A stretch of 61,969 nt of DNA from an uncultured Lachnospiraceae bacterium (lineage in GTDB: Bacteria > Bacillota > Clostridia > Lachnospirales > Lachnospiraceae), in the NCBI GenBank assembly GCA_910579085.1, contig CAJTRU010000014.1:1-61969 (forward strand), read 5' to 3'. The notes under the pieces were generated by a model, which made no database searches, was not told the DNA's origin, and saw only the letters and a list, made by a program, of their open reading frames with translations. The position numbers and the translations under genes are program-made. Shown here in pieces: positions 1-8,392 of this stretch. Position 1 is the stretch's first letter. Each line of letters starts with the position of its first letter.

Positions 1-84
1 AAGCGTGCCCTGGAATGGAATAATTTAGTGGAACACCAGAAACCCTGCGTCCGCCCACCAATAAAAGATAACTGGAAATTATCA
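1..84 (+). repeat. Partial copy of a dispersed repeat family (window edge)
   Basis: The first 60 bases (GTGCCCTGGAATGGAATAAT, then a TTTAGTGGAACAC segment and a CCTGCGTCCGCC segment) recur at 22592-22626 and 34155-34195, and inverted at the window end. Positions 67-83 hold GATAACTGGAAATTATC, an imperfect palindrome also found near 19357, 22178 and, inverted, 61864. The copy is cut by the window edge. Confidence 0.7.
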
Positions 85-107
85 TTTTTAAAGTTTTGAA
101 AGCCACA

Positions 108-136
108 TTGACGTTATAATTATAAAATTGTATAAT
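108..136 (+). promoter_or_regulatory. Sigma-A-type promoter for the cNMP-domain gene
   Basis: TTGACG (108-113) and TATAAT (131-136) are separated by exactly 17 bases and lie 45 bases upstream of the start at 182. It directly follows the repeat at 1-84. Confidence 0.75.
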
Positions 137-181
137 AAAAAAAGATAATGAACTTTTAGGGAACATTTAGGAGGGTAACCA

Positions 182-2518
182 TTGAGTGCAGAGCTTAAAT
201 TAAATAGCGTCAACCAGATTATTAAAGGTACAGAGATATATACCAGAGGTACTGCAGTTACCTCTATGTGCCTGGTTGTCAAAGGAAGAATTCGTATAAC
301 TACAGAGGGAGTAAATGTTGTTGCAGGCTCAGGCAATTTCCTTGGGCTTTGTGACCTGGCATCAGGGGAATACAGGGTTACATATACTGCGGACAGTGAT
401 GCGGTAATATATGCATTTCCTGCAATGGGTTTTAACCAGGCAGTCAGGGCACTTATTAAAGTTAATAAGGATTATGCGGCTCTTATATATTCAACTTTGG
501 GCAAATATATACGTGAACTGTCCAGAATATATGATGATATGGGAAGTACAGCAGCAAAGGTTTATGATTTTATAAAGTATGCAGATGGGAACTACAAAGA
601 TATTGCAGGCAAGGCGGGAATAAGCCTTAAAAAGACTGATATAACAGAAGGTTTAAGTCCTTATGAAAACAGGGAAACTTATAGTGTAGATGCTGACAAA
701 GTTCTATATTATAAAGCATGTTGCAATGTACCGCCAGAAGTCCAGAAGGCTTTTGTAAATGTAAATCCAGTAATACCAGTTTACCACATTGTGGATGAAG
801 TTGCTATTATTAATACTTTAATATCACAATGTGTTTCGGATGCGGCATATATCAGGGAACTTGCAGGCTTTCTTATTAAAAATGATGACAGCCTGTTTAA
901 ATCTGTGTTTGAACTTGCAAAGACAATGAAAAGCAAGGGAATTGTAATAAAAGAGGCAGTTTCACTTTTTGATGGCATTATTGATAATGTAAACCTGCTT
1001 GAAAATCTTTTATATGATAAGGCATGTATTGACCTTGAAGTTGACCATGAATATATGGAGGAAGCATATTTTACACTTATAAGCAGTAACAGCAAGAAAG
1101 CTGAGGAGGACAGTACAGAAGAAGCGGAAGAGGAAGTAGCAGATGTAAGTGTACTGAATGGTTCACTTGGGATTATTTTAGATTATTCTGGTGTGGATGA
1201 AGAAGTTGCAAACCAGTTCAGGGAATTTATGGAACAGTTTGTACAGCTTAAGGATAAAATGGCAACAGATGATACTGCAAGAAAGATAAGACAGGGACTT
1301 TTAAAGAATTATTACAATATATACAGGGGTGTATTTTTAAGGGATTATGAGTCAGAAGGAGAAACACCGCTTATTATTGATTTATTCCTGAAATATGGGT
1401 TTTTAAGTGAAAAGGTTGTTTCATACAGCATTATGGAAGAACTGCTTACATTGGATAAAAGTGAGCCAGAGGATGCGAAATGTTCAATCTATAATATGAA
1501 AGAATGGCTTACGGAGATTTATGAGGGAAGAAGAGAGCCATCCAAAAGTGAATTTGACATGGACTATACTGAGAACCTGCGTGATATGCGTAAGACCGGG
1601 CGTATTACAGTGGAGGAGGAACAGAAACTTGCAAAGGACAATGTAGCAAAGTTTGACTATGAAGTCCAGAATATGTTTAAGACAAACCACCGTTTAATAT
1701 ACGGCCAGGTTTCAGTCTTTGTACCATTTTTGTTTACTGAAGGCTGTCCAGGCTCAATTAAGAGGTGTTATCTTTCAGCAGAAAAGTTAAATGAGTCTGT
1801 AAATAAACTTCTTGAAATTGATTTCTCTGTATTTTACAGGGAAGGGCTTTGCAATGACCAGGTGTTAGGCAATAAAAAAGAATATATAATGGAAGAAGTG
1901 TTCCCAGATTTTATAGTATTCCCTACATTTGGAAGCAATGCAATAATGTGGCAGGAGCTTAGTGGCAGGATGAGGAACTCAAAAGGACGTTTCCTTATAC
2001 CATCATTCCTTGATACTGATGTAGATTCTGTTATGATAAAACTGTTTGGCCGTTTCAGGTGGGAACTTTGCAGGACAATGCAGGGTGCTATGTGGAATAA
2101 TATCCAGATAAAGTCACTTACAAGTGAATATAGTGATTTTGTACAGTTTTACCGTAAAAACAGGGAACTTTCAGATGAGAAAAAAGACAAGCTGAAATTA
2201 CAGATACAGAAGTGCAGGAATAACACAAGGGAAGTATTTGTAATTGATTATGAGAACTGGATTAAGCTTGAGTCTAAAGGTGGTCTTTGCCTTAGCAAGC
2301 CAGTAAGGGAAATACTTGCAACATACTGCCCGTTTTCCAAGGATATACGTGAGAAAGCTTCAGAACAGCCTCTGTTCCGTGATGCTATGGCGCGTTTTGT
2401 ACGTGAGCGTGGCAAGAAATTAAAGGAATATGACTTAAAGTTCAGGGTATGGCAGAAAGATAAGGTAGAAGTGCCACAACAGATAATAGATACCAGGGAC
2501 TTCTATCTCCAGAGATAA
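182..2518 (+). CDS. Large protein with N-terminal cyclic-nucleotide-binding-like domain
   Basis: 778 residues. The start is TTG at 182, chosen because AGGAGG sits at 169-174. Residues about 10-120 look like a Crp/cNMP-binding beta-roll (IIKGTEIYTRGT, then VVKGRIRIT and a GNFLGL turn), but no DNA-binding HTH follows as in Crp. The remaining 600 or so residues are mainly soluble and helical with an acidic patch near residues 305-320 (EEDSTEEAEEEVADV); I recognise no catalytic motif. No membrane segment or signal peptide is visible. It is probably a cytoplasmic regulator or scaffold responding to a nucleotide or other small ligand. The ligand is unknown and the beta-roll could be degenerate. It is transcribed alone and convergent with the SDR gene. 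Confidence 0.7.
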   Translation: MSAELKLNSVNQIIKGTEIYTRGTAVTSMCLVVKGRIRITTEGVNVVAGSGNFLGLCDLASGEYRVTYTADSDAVIYAFPAMGFNQAVRALIKVNKDYAALIYSTLGKYIRELSRIYDDMGSTAAKVYDFIKYADGNYKDIAGKAGISLKKTDITEGLSPYENRETYSVDADKVLYYKACCNVPPEVQKAFVNVNPVIPVYHIVDEVAIINTLISQCVSDAAYIRELAGFLIKNDDSLFKSVFELAKTMKSKGIVIKEAVSLFDGIIDNVNLLENLLYDKACIDLEVDHEYMEEAYFTLISSNSKKAEEDSTEEAEEEVADVSVLNGSLGIILDYSGVDEEVANQFREFMEQFVQLKDKMATDDTARKIRQGLLKNYYNIYRGVFLRDYESEGETPLIIDLFLKYGFLSEKVVSYSIMEELLTLDKSEPEDAKCSIYNMKEWLTEIYEGRREPSKSEFDMDYTENLRDMRKTGRITVEEEQKLAKDNVAKFDYEVQNMFKTNHRLIYGQVSVFVPFLFTEGCPGSIKRCYLSAEKLNESVNKLLEIDFSVFYREGLCNDQVLGNKKEYIMEEVFPDFIVFPTFGSNAIMWQELSGRMRNSKGRFLIPSFLDTDVDSVMIKLFGRFRWELCRTMQGAMWNNIQIKSLTSEYSDFVQFYRKNRELSDEKKDKLKLQIQKCRNNTREVFVIDYENWIKLESKGGLCLSKPVREILATYCPFSKDIREKASEQPLFRDAMARFVRERGKKLKEYDLKFRVWQKDKVEVPQQIIDTRDFYLQR

Positions 2519-2539
2519 CAATTGTGATGGTGGCAGGAT

Positions 2540-3265
2540 TTAACTCCAGCCGCCATCAAGTTTTATTACCTGGCCTGTAAGGTAGCTGCTGCTTTCTGCA
2601 AGCTGGCAGGCAAGCCCTGCTACTTCACAAGTTGTGCCAAGGCGGCAGGCAGGTATTTCTTCTTTTATTGCTTCTATTTCTTCTTCACTAAATGAACTGT
2701 TCATTTCTGTATCTATAATACCACATGCTATAGCATTAACCTGTATATTGCTTGGTGCAAGCTCTTTAGCAAGTGCTTTTGTAAATGCATTGACACCACC
2801 TTTTGTTGCTGAATATGCCACTTCTGCTGAAGCTCCGGTACATCCCCACACAGATGAGATATTTATGATTTTGCCAGATTTGCGTCTGAGCATCATAGGA
2901 ATTACAAGTTTGCTACAGTTAAACACAGATGTCAGGTTTACTTGTATTATATAATTCCATTCTTCAGGTGCCATATCCTGCAATAAGCCAATATAAGATA
3001 TACCAGCATTGTTTATAAGTACATCTGGCATACCTAATTTATCTTCTATAGATTTGAAGAAGCAGGAGGCATTATCATATATTCCTATGTTGCCAGTATG
3101 TTTTAAACATTTAATATTATATTTGCGGGTTTCTTCTTCCAGTTTGTCAAGAAGGCAGGAGTTTTTGTGGCAGTTTACTGCAATATTATATCCCATGCCT
3201 GCCAGTTTAAGGGCACAGGCATATCCTATGCCACGTGATGCGCCAGTAATTACAGCAGTTTTCAT
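2540..3265 (-). CDS. ymfI: SDR oxidoreductase, EF-P 5-aminopentanone reductase type (YmfI/FabG-like)
   Basis: 241 residues from the ATG at 3265; an in-frame ATG four codons earlier is possible but less like the family. A classical short-chain dehydrogenase: TGASRGIG (NAD(P)-binding, near residue 7), NNAG, the catalytic serine in NISS, YSATK (Tyr/Lys catalytic pair) and a C-terminal LDGGW. The IDTEMNSSFSEEE segment and following IPACR resemble the branch annotated as elongation factor P 5-aminopentanone reductase, which finishes the EF-P lysine modification in Firmicutes. A fatty-acid FabG role cannot be excluded from sequence alone, but no fab genes are nearby. Convergent with the upstream gene, with 21 bases between stop codons. 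Confidence 0.75.
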   Translation of the reverse strand: MKTAVITGASRGIGYACALKLAGMGYNIAVNCHKNSCLLDKLEEETRKYNIKCLKHTGNIGIYDNASCFFKSIEDKLGMPDVLINNAGISYIGLLQDMAPEEWNYIIQVNLTSVFNCSKLVIPMMLRRKSGKIINISSVWGCTGASAEVAYSATKGGVNAFTKALAKELAPSNIQVNAIACGIIDTEMNSSFSEEEIEAIKEEIPACRLGTTCEVAGLACQLAESSSYLTGQVIKLDGGWS

Positions 3266-3304
3266 GTTAATCCCCATTTCTTATAGTTATAATGTTGCGG
3301 ATTG

Positions 3305-3425
3305 CTACATTGCTGTGCAATTCCCGCAATCCTGCAAACACCGCCAATCCCGCATATTTGCAAGCAAATCTGCTTCTTGCTGGTGTTTGGCGGGCCAGGC
3401 CAGAGCAATTTGCATGTAAACATGC
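3305..3425. repeat. Hairpin-rich intergenic sequence
   Basis: In the divergent gap between the SDR gene and the LCP-like gene, CAAACACC (near 3337) pairs with GGTGTTTG (near 3384). An inner palindrome ATTTGCAAGCAAAT lies between them, followed by TTGCATGTAAACATGCAT. No credible ORF lies here. It looks like a REP-type folded element; I cannot assign it to the other repeat family of the window. Confidence 0.45.
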
Positions 3426-3545
3426 ATTACTATATACTTTTGACCCTGGTATCATATTTATTAATCCAAGTATATCATATATTACATAATAATGGATATA
3501 ATACTCCTTAAATTGTTAATGATTTCTTACAACTTTATTGCAGAC

Positions 3546-3574
3546 TTTACATAACAGGCTTTCTTTGCTATAAT
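3546..3574 (+). promoter_or_regulatory. Promoter for the LCP-like gene
   Basis: TTTACA (3546-3551), a 17-base spacer and TATAAT (3569-3574) with a TG one base upstream, 56 bases before the ATG at 3630. Confidence 0.75.
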
Positions 3575-3629
3575 AAAAATCATGTTTTTATTAGAACAAC
3601 TGTATAAACTGGTATAGAAAGGTACAACT

Positions 3630-4877
3630 ATGAAAAAAAATAATGTAGTAAAAGTATTTTTTATTAGTCTTTTGAAATCTATTTTATTTATAATAATATT
3701 ATTGGTAACTGGATTTGCGAGTTATAAGATATCATATACAATTCTTTCAGACAATGGCGGGAATATAGGGACATCAAAAGGGGATATTGCTGATATTATA
3801 GAGGATGCACAGACAGACGAGATATCAAGAAACCTTATATATGTATGTAATGGTGACAGAATTACAAACCTTATACTAGAAATCTGCAATACCAAAACTA
3901 ATAACATGGATTATGTTACTATCCCTGTAAGGACAGAATATACCATACCTACTACAATGTACCAGAAGTTATGTACTGTAAACCAGGAAATACCACAGAT
4001 TATCCGTATTGGAAGGATTAAAACGTATTTTGCCAATAATGATGACGCCTTTGGGTATGGTGAACTTATTATTGAGAAAATGCTTGGGATTAAGATAAGT
4101 TATTATACTGTTCTTGACACAGAAACATATAAAAGCCATTATGCCAGGAAAAGGGTACGTGTAAGGTTTAAGCCAGAGGAAGGTACAGTAACGGCTACCC
4201 CTGGGCCAGACGGGATTGTGCCAGAAGTACAGTATGTCAGAGTACCACAGAGGATTTCGGTTGCAAGCAGTACGTATATTAAACAGTTAAAAGATATTAA
4301 TGGTGACCAGGAAAAGATAGCAGAGTATATTAAGGAACAGTACGAGAGGGTTGAGTCAAACCTTACTGTTTATAATAAAATTGGCTATATAGAATGTTAT
4401 GAGAAAATGAATGTTGATTATTTCCATTACTGGGGCATCCCTGGTATATATAATGGAAAAATATTTTCAGTGGATACAAAAGCAGCAAAGTCATTTTTAA
4501 ACAAACTGGCAGATAATACAACAAGTTATACAAAGCCACAGGAAAGTTCTTCTGTTTCTGCTGTTTCAAAGAATAAGAACAAGAATAAAAACAGCAAGGG
4601 GAAGAGCTCTAAAGGGTTAAATATAATAGTGCTGAATGGAAGCAGGATAAACGGGCTTGCATCAGCAACACAGACGAAATTAAATGCTGATGGTTTTTCT
4701 GTAAACCAGATAGGTGATTATACAGATGAAACTCTTACACATACAAGGATTATTGTAAAAGAAAGTGGTATTGGCAATGACCTTGCAGGCTATTTTACAG
4801 ACCCTGAAATAGTAACAGGGGATGTACAGGAAGGGTTTGACATTGAGATTATTCTTGGGACGGCAGATGCCAATTAG
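3630..4877 (+). CDS. Membrane-anchored LCP-like protein with LytR C-terminal domain
   Basis: 415 residues; start ATG with AAAGG 8-12 bases upstream. One N-terminal membrane segment (about residues 8-30) would place the rest outside the cell. Residues about 60-175 keep the outline of a LytR-CpsA-Psr domain (LIYVCNGDR, YVTIPVRTEYTIP, LLGI-like IEKMLGIKISYY) but without the arginine pattern expected of the phosphotransferases that attach wall polymers. Residues about 325-412 match a LytR_C domain (NIIVLNGSRINGLA, a repeated beta-alpha unit, DIEIILG). A low-complexity linker (KNKNKNKNSKGKSSKG) joins the two. The TagA-like gene follows 18 bases later, so both probably act in cell-envelope glycopolymer biology. 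LCP assignment is moderate; LytR_C assignment is firm. Confidence 0.7.
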   Translation: MKKNNVVKVFFISLLKSILFIIILLVTGFASYKISYTILSDNGGNIGTSKGDIADIIEDAQTDEISRNLIYVCNGDRITNLILEICNTKTNNMDYVTIPVRTEYTIPTTMYQKLCTVNQEIPQIIRIGRIKTYFANNDDAFGYGELIIEKMLGIKISYYTVLDTETYKSHYARKRVRVRFKPEEGTVTATPGPDGIVPEVQYVRVPQRISVASSTYIKQLKDINGDQEKIAEYIKEQYERVESNLTVYNKIGYIECYEKMNVDYFHYWGIPGIYNGKIFSVDTKAAKSFLNKLADNTTSYTKPQESSSVSAVSKNKNKNKNSKGKSSKGLNIIVLNGSRINGLASATQTKLNADGFSVNQIGDYTDETLTHTRIIVKESGIGNDLAGYFTDPEIVTGDVQEGFDIEIILGTADAN

Positions 4878-4895
4878 GAAAGGCATGGTTATTTT

Positions 4896-5657
4896 ATGCA
4901 GGCTTCAGTAAAAATTATGGATATTGATGTTGATATGCTTACTAATGACATCTTTACTGGGATAATAAATGAACACCTGTCAGATGGCCATTTGTATGTT
5001 ATATTTTTTGCATCTGCGGAATTGCTGGACAGGGCATCTAAAGATGAGGATTACCGTGAAATTATAGAACAGGCTGACTTGCTTCTTCCAGGAGAAGAGG
5101 CGCTTCTTGCAACGCATCACGTAGACGTGCTTGAAGCAGGTGGGATGGTAACAAGCTTTAAAAGTTTTGGACTAGTGCTGGAAAACCTGCAGAGGCAGGA
5201 CAGGAATATATATATTATGGCAAAAAGTGAGGAAGAGGCTTTTAATTTAAGAGACTACTGTAAAAGAGTACAGCCTGGATTAAAGGTTGTGGATTTCTGC
5301 GTTTATGGCGGAGGGCTTGATGATGAAGCGGTTATTAATGATATTAATAGCTGCCTTCCTGACATGCTTGTGGTGGATTTGCCTCCAGGTATACAGGAAA
5401 GATGGATTATTGGCCATGCATCACAGCTTAATGCCAAAATATGTATAGCAACCGGAGGGGTTTCAGGGCTTGTGCTTGCAGGTGAAAAGGTTGTGCCTGT
5501 CTGGGCAAAAAAGCTTCACCTTACATGGCTTTATGAAAAGATTGTCAGGCAGCAGTCAGTTAAAAAAAGCTTCAGGGCACGTATATTCCGGAAGAAAATT
5601 GTACAATATAATAACCAGAGTGAAGAACCGGGAAATAATAATGATAATGGGGATTAA
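4896..5657 (+). CDS. Divergent WecG/TagA/CpsF-family glycosyltransferase-like protein
   Basis: 253 residues, second gene of a likely two-gene operon. The family outline is present: ADLLLPGEEALLA near residue 61, a central Rossmann-like section (RNIYIMAKSEEEA), LVVDLPPGIQERWI where the family has a G.PKQE-type loop, and ATGGVSGLVLAGEKVVPVWAKK...LTWLYEKI matching the conserved GVGG...AP.W....LEWLYR end. The DG pair normally found in the LP-D-G motif, which holds an active-site aspartate in TagA, is replaced by GE, and the PKQE loop is altered. Either a divergent ManNAc-type transferase or a non-catalytic relative. No signal peptide is seen; TagA proteins work at the inner membrane face. Confidence 0.7.
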   Translation: MQASVKIMDIDVDMLTNDIFTGIINEHLSDGHLYVIFFASAELLDRASKDEDYREIIEQADLLLPGEEALLATHHVDVLEAGGMVTSFKSFGLVLENLQRQDRNIYIMAKSEEEAFNLRDYCKRVQPGLKVVDFCVYGGGLDDEAVINDINSCLPDMLVVDLPPGIQERWIIGHASQLNAKICIATGGVSGLVLAGEKVVPVWAKKLHLTWLYEKIVRQQSVKKSFRARIFRKKIVQYNNQSEEPGNNNDNGD

Positions 5658-5675
5658 AGCTCCATTATCATTTTT
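5639..5675 (+). terminator. Rho-independent terminator overlapping the TagA-like stop codon
   Basis: AATGATAATGG and CCATTATCATT form an 11-bp stem followed by TTTTT (5671-5675). The left arm lies inside the last codons of the TagA-like gene. Confidence 0.75.
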
Positions 5676-5835
5676 GGTTTTATGTGGAAATATACCATAA
5701 AAGCCAGGCGGATATATGCAATCCGCTCCGCTCCGTTACTTGCTCATAACCTGGTTAAACCAGCCCTTTAAATGGCTTGCTTAATTAGGTTAAAATATTA
5801 CAGGTTATACCTGTTTTGCTTGAATGGGGTAAGAT

Positions 5836-6702
5836 ATGGAAAGGTATAAAATCTTATTAAAAGAACTTCTTTGTCTCGCTATTGGGACAACTTTAATGGC
5901 AGCAGCAGTAAACTGGATATATGAACCGCTTGATATGGTTACAGGCGGGCTGTCAGGGCTGTCAATAGTAATCAAATCGCTGTCTTACAGGCTGTCAGGC
6001 ATTGCATTCCCAGTATGGATTAGCAATTTTGTATTAAATATACCTATATTTATATGGGGGATTTTTATAAAAGGCAAGGAGTTTATTGCCAAGACATTAT
6101 TTGCCAACACAGTTTTTTCAATGGCTATGTATATAATGCCAGTTGTAGACACTGGAAAGCATGATTACCTGCTTGCATCGGTTGTAGGAGGTGTACTTAC
6201 AGGGCTTGGGCTGGGACTTGTATTTGCCACTGGTTATTCTACAGGGGGGACAGACCTTTTAAGTACCATAATATGCAGGTATTTTCCATATTATTCTGTA
6301 TCAACAGTATTATTTGTAGTAGATTCACTGGTTATAATTACTGGTGCTGTTGTATTTGGTTTATATATATCATTTTATGCAGTAATAGCGGTATTTGTAG
6401 CATCAAGTGTAATGGATTATATACTTTCGGGAGGAAAGGCATGTAAGCAGGTGCTTGTGATTTCACCTCAATATGAAGAGATAAGCAGAAGGGTTTTTGC
6501 AGAAATGCACAGAGGTGCAACATTAATTGAGGCTAAAGGAATGTATTCAAATAATAGCCGCCCTATGCTGCTTTGTGTTGTGGCAAAAAAAGAAATTGCA
6601 AAGCTGACAGGGCTTGTTAAGAATGTAGATAAGAATGCATTTGTAATAATTTCTGAGATAAGGGAAGTATTTGGTGAGGGTTTTGGACAAAACAGACAGT
6701 AA
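5836..6702 (+). CDS. YitT family membrane protein (DUF161/DUF2179)
   Basis: 288 residues. Six or so hydrophobic segments in the first 200 residues, including the family's GGLSGLS motif near residue 38 and ATGYSTGGTDLLS near residue 134. A soluble C-terminal domain of the DUF2179 type follows (RGATLIEAKGMYS, LLCVVAKKEIAKL, FVIISEIREVFGEGF). YitT proteins are widespread in Firmicutes and their transported substrate, if any, is not established. Monocistronic: the preceding 178 bases contain a small hairpin (GCGGAT/ATCCGC, 5709-5726) and the next gene has its own long upstream region. Confidence 0.9.
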   Translation: MERYKILLKELLCLAIGTTLMAAAVNWIYEPLDMVTGGLSGLSIVIKSLSYRLSGIAFPVWISNFVLNIPIFIWGIFIKGKEFIAKTLFANTVFSMAMYIMPVVDTGKHDYLLASVVGGVLTGLGLGLVFATGYSTGGTDLLSTIICRYFPYYSVSTVLFVVDSLVIITGAVVFGLYISFYAVIAVFVASSVMDYILSGGKACKQVLVISPQYEEISRRVFAEMHRGATLIEAKGMYSNNSRPMLLCVVAKKEIAKLTGLVKNVDKNAFVIISEIREVFGEGFGQNRQ

Positions 6703-6903
6703 AAACGTAAAATTTTTGTAAAATTTGATGTATTTAGAGGTTAAAATTTAAAATTTATACGCATTGCACAAAAACTAAAAAATTTCTTTGGATATTTGGT
6801 CTATGGTAAAAAAGGGCTTGTTAGTGTATTATAGTTAATAGATTAAGAAAGCGTATATTTGATACGGCACAATTATATTTGACAAATTAGGAGGAAATTC
6901 ATA

Positions 6904-8016
6904 ATGGCAAGTTTATCTTTAAAGAACATTAATAAAACATATCCAAATGGTTTTGTTGCGGTTAAAAATTTTAACCTTGAAATTGCAGATAAGGAGTTTA
7001 TTATCTTTGTAGGCCCTTCAGGTTGTGGTAAGTCTACAACACTCCGTATGGTTGCAGGCCTTGAAGAAATTTCAGCAGGTGAGTTATGGATTGGCAATAC
7101 ACTTGTTAATGATGTAGAGCCAAAGGACAGGGATATCGCGATGGTATTCCAGAACTACGCATTATATCCTCATATGTCAGTTTATGATAATATGGCATTC
7201 GGGCTTAAGTTAAGAAAAACTCCAAAGGAGAAAATCGACAAGTTAGTACATGAAGCAGCTAAAATTCTTGATATCGAACATCTTTTAGACCGCAAGCCAA
7301 AGGCTTTATCAGGTGGACAGAGACAGCGTGTTGCTATGGGACGTGCAATTGTGCGTAATCCTAAAGTATTCCTTATGGATGAGCCTTTATCCAACCTTGA
7401 TGCAAAGCTCCGTGTGCAGATGCGTATAGAGATTTCTAAAATCCACCAGAGACTTGAAGCTACAATTATATATGTAACACATGACCAGACAGAGGCGCTT
7501 ACACTTGGTACACGTATCGTTGTTATGAAGGATGGTATTATGCAGCAGGTTGCTTCACCTATCGACCTTTATACAAAGCCATGTAATGTATTCGTTGCTG
7601 GATTTATTGGTTCACCTCAGATGAACTTTGTAAACTGCAAAGCTGTTAAAGATGGTTCAGATGTTAAGCTTGAATTTGGTTCATACTCTGTTAAAATTCC
7701 AGAAGGAAAGGCAGAGAAAGTAATAGAAGGCGGATATATCGGCAAGGATGTTATTATGGGTATACGTCCAGAAGATATTAAAGATGAAGAAATTTACATT
7801 AATTCTGGAACAGACAACGTGCTTGATGCTACAGTTAAAGTTTATGAAATGCTTGGTGCTGAAGTATTCCTGTACTTTACAGTAGAAGGATTTGATATTA
7901 CAGTCCGTGTTAATCCACGTACTACAGCACGTCCTGGCGATACAATTAAGATTGCACTTGATGTAAGCAAAATCCATGTATTTGACAAGGAAACAGAAAA
8001 GGTTATTACTAACTAA
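6904..8016 (+). CDS. ugpC: ABC transporter ATP-binding protein, sugar type (UgpC/MsmK-like)
   Basis: 370 residues, ATG preceded by AGGAGG. Walker A GPSGCGKST at residues 37-45, Q-loop in VFQNYALYPHM, signature LSGGQ near 135, Walker B with catalytic glutamate VFLMDEP near 159, H-loop YVTHDQTEA, and C-terminal TOBE/OB domains (IMGIRPEDI; DTIKIALDVSKIHVFD). This is the CUT1 carbohydrate-importer ATPase family. No permease or binding-protein genes adjoin it, so it is probably a shared ATPase serving several sugar importers, as MsmK does in streptococci; that sharing is inferred from its orphan position. A long AT-rich upstream region and a strong terminator make it a single-gene unit. Confidence 0.93.
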   Translation: MASLSLKNINKTYPNGFVAVKNFNLEIADKEFIIFVGPSGCGKSTTLRMVAGLEEISAGELWIGNTLVNDVEPKDRDIAMVFQNYALYPHMSVYDNMAFGLKLRKTPKEKIDKLVHEAAKILDIEHLLDRKPKALSGGQRQRVAMGRAIVRNPKVFLMDEPLSNLDAKLRVQMRIEISKIHQRLEATIIYVTHDQTEALTLGTRIVVMKDGIMQQVASPIDLYTKPCNVFVAGFIGSPQMNFVNCKAVKDGSDVKLEFGSYSVKIPEGKAEKVIEGGYIGKDVIMGIRPEDIKDEEIYINSGTDNVLDATVKVYEMLGAEVFLYFTVEGFDITVRVNPRTTARPGDTIKIALDVSKIHVFDKETEKVITN

Positions 8017-8044
8017 TAAAAATAGATTATAAAACATACACCTG

Positions 8045-8082
8045 GCAGGAATTGTACATAAAAGTACAGTTCCTGCTTTTTT
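8045..8082 (+). terminator. Strong terminator after the ABC ATPase
   Basis: GCAGGAATTGTAC (8045-8057) pairs with GTACAGTTCCTGC (8064-8076) over 13 positions with one wobble, followed by six T residues. Confidence 0.9.
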
Positions 8083-8161
8083 GTATAAAATAATGTTACT
8101 TATAACCCGTTGTCTTAAAAACATATTATGATATCCTTATTAAAAAGGGGGATAATGTCAG

Positions 8162-8392
8162 ATGCTGGCAAGAGAACTTGGAATGAGAATTAAAGGACTA
8201 AGAGAAAATACTGGGCTGAGCCAGGAAAAGTTTGCTTTGAAAATCAATATGGACCGTACATATTTTGCTACTGTTGAGTCTGGAAAGAGAAATATATCAC
8301 TTAATAATATTGAAAAAATAGCAAATGGTTTAGGTATAAGTATTTCAAAATTATTTGAGGGAATAGGGGATTTACCAGATGAAAAGTATTGA
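8162..8392 (+). CDS. XRE-family transcriptional regulator, R-M controller-like
   Basis: 76 residues consisting almost only of an HTH_3 domain (RIKGLRENTGLSQEKFA, DRTYFATVESGKRNIS, IEKIANGLGISISKLF). Size and position match controller (C) proteins of type II restriction-modification systems, which delay endonuclease expression after entry into a new host. Its last 14 bases overlap the start of the endonuclease gene, implying translational coupling. No clear C-box dyad was found upstream, so autoregulation is inferred from family and position only. Confidence 0.8.
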   Translation: MLARELGMRIKGLRENTGLSQEKFALKINMDRTYFATVESGKRNISLNNIEKIANGLGISISKLFEGIGDLPDEKY

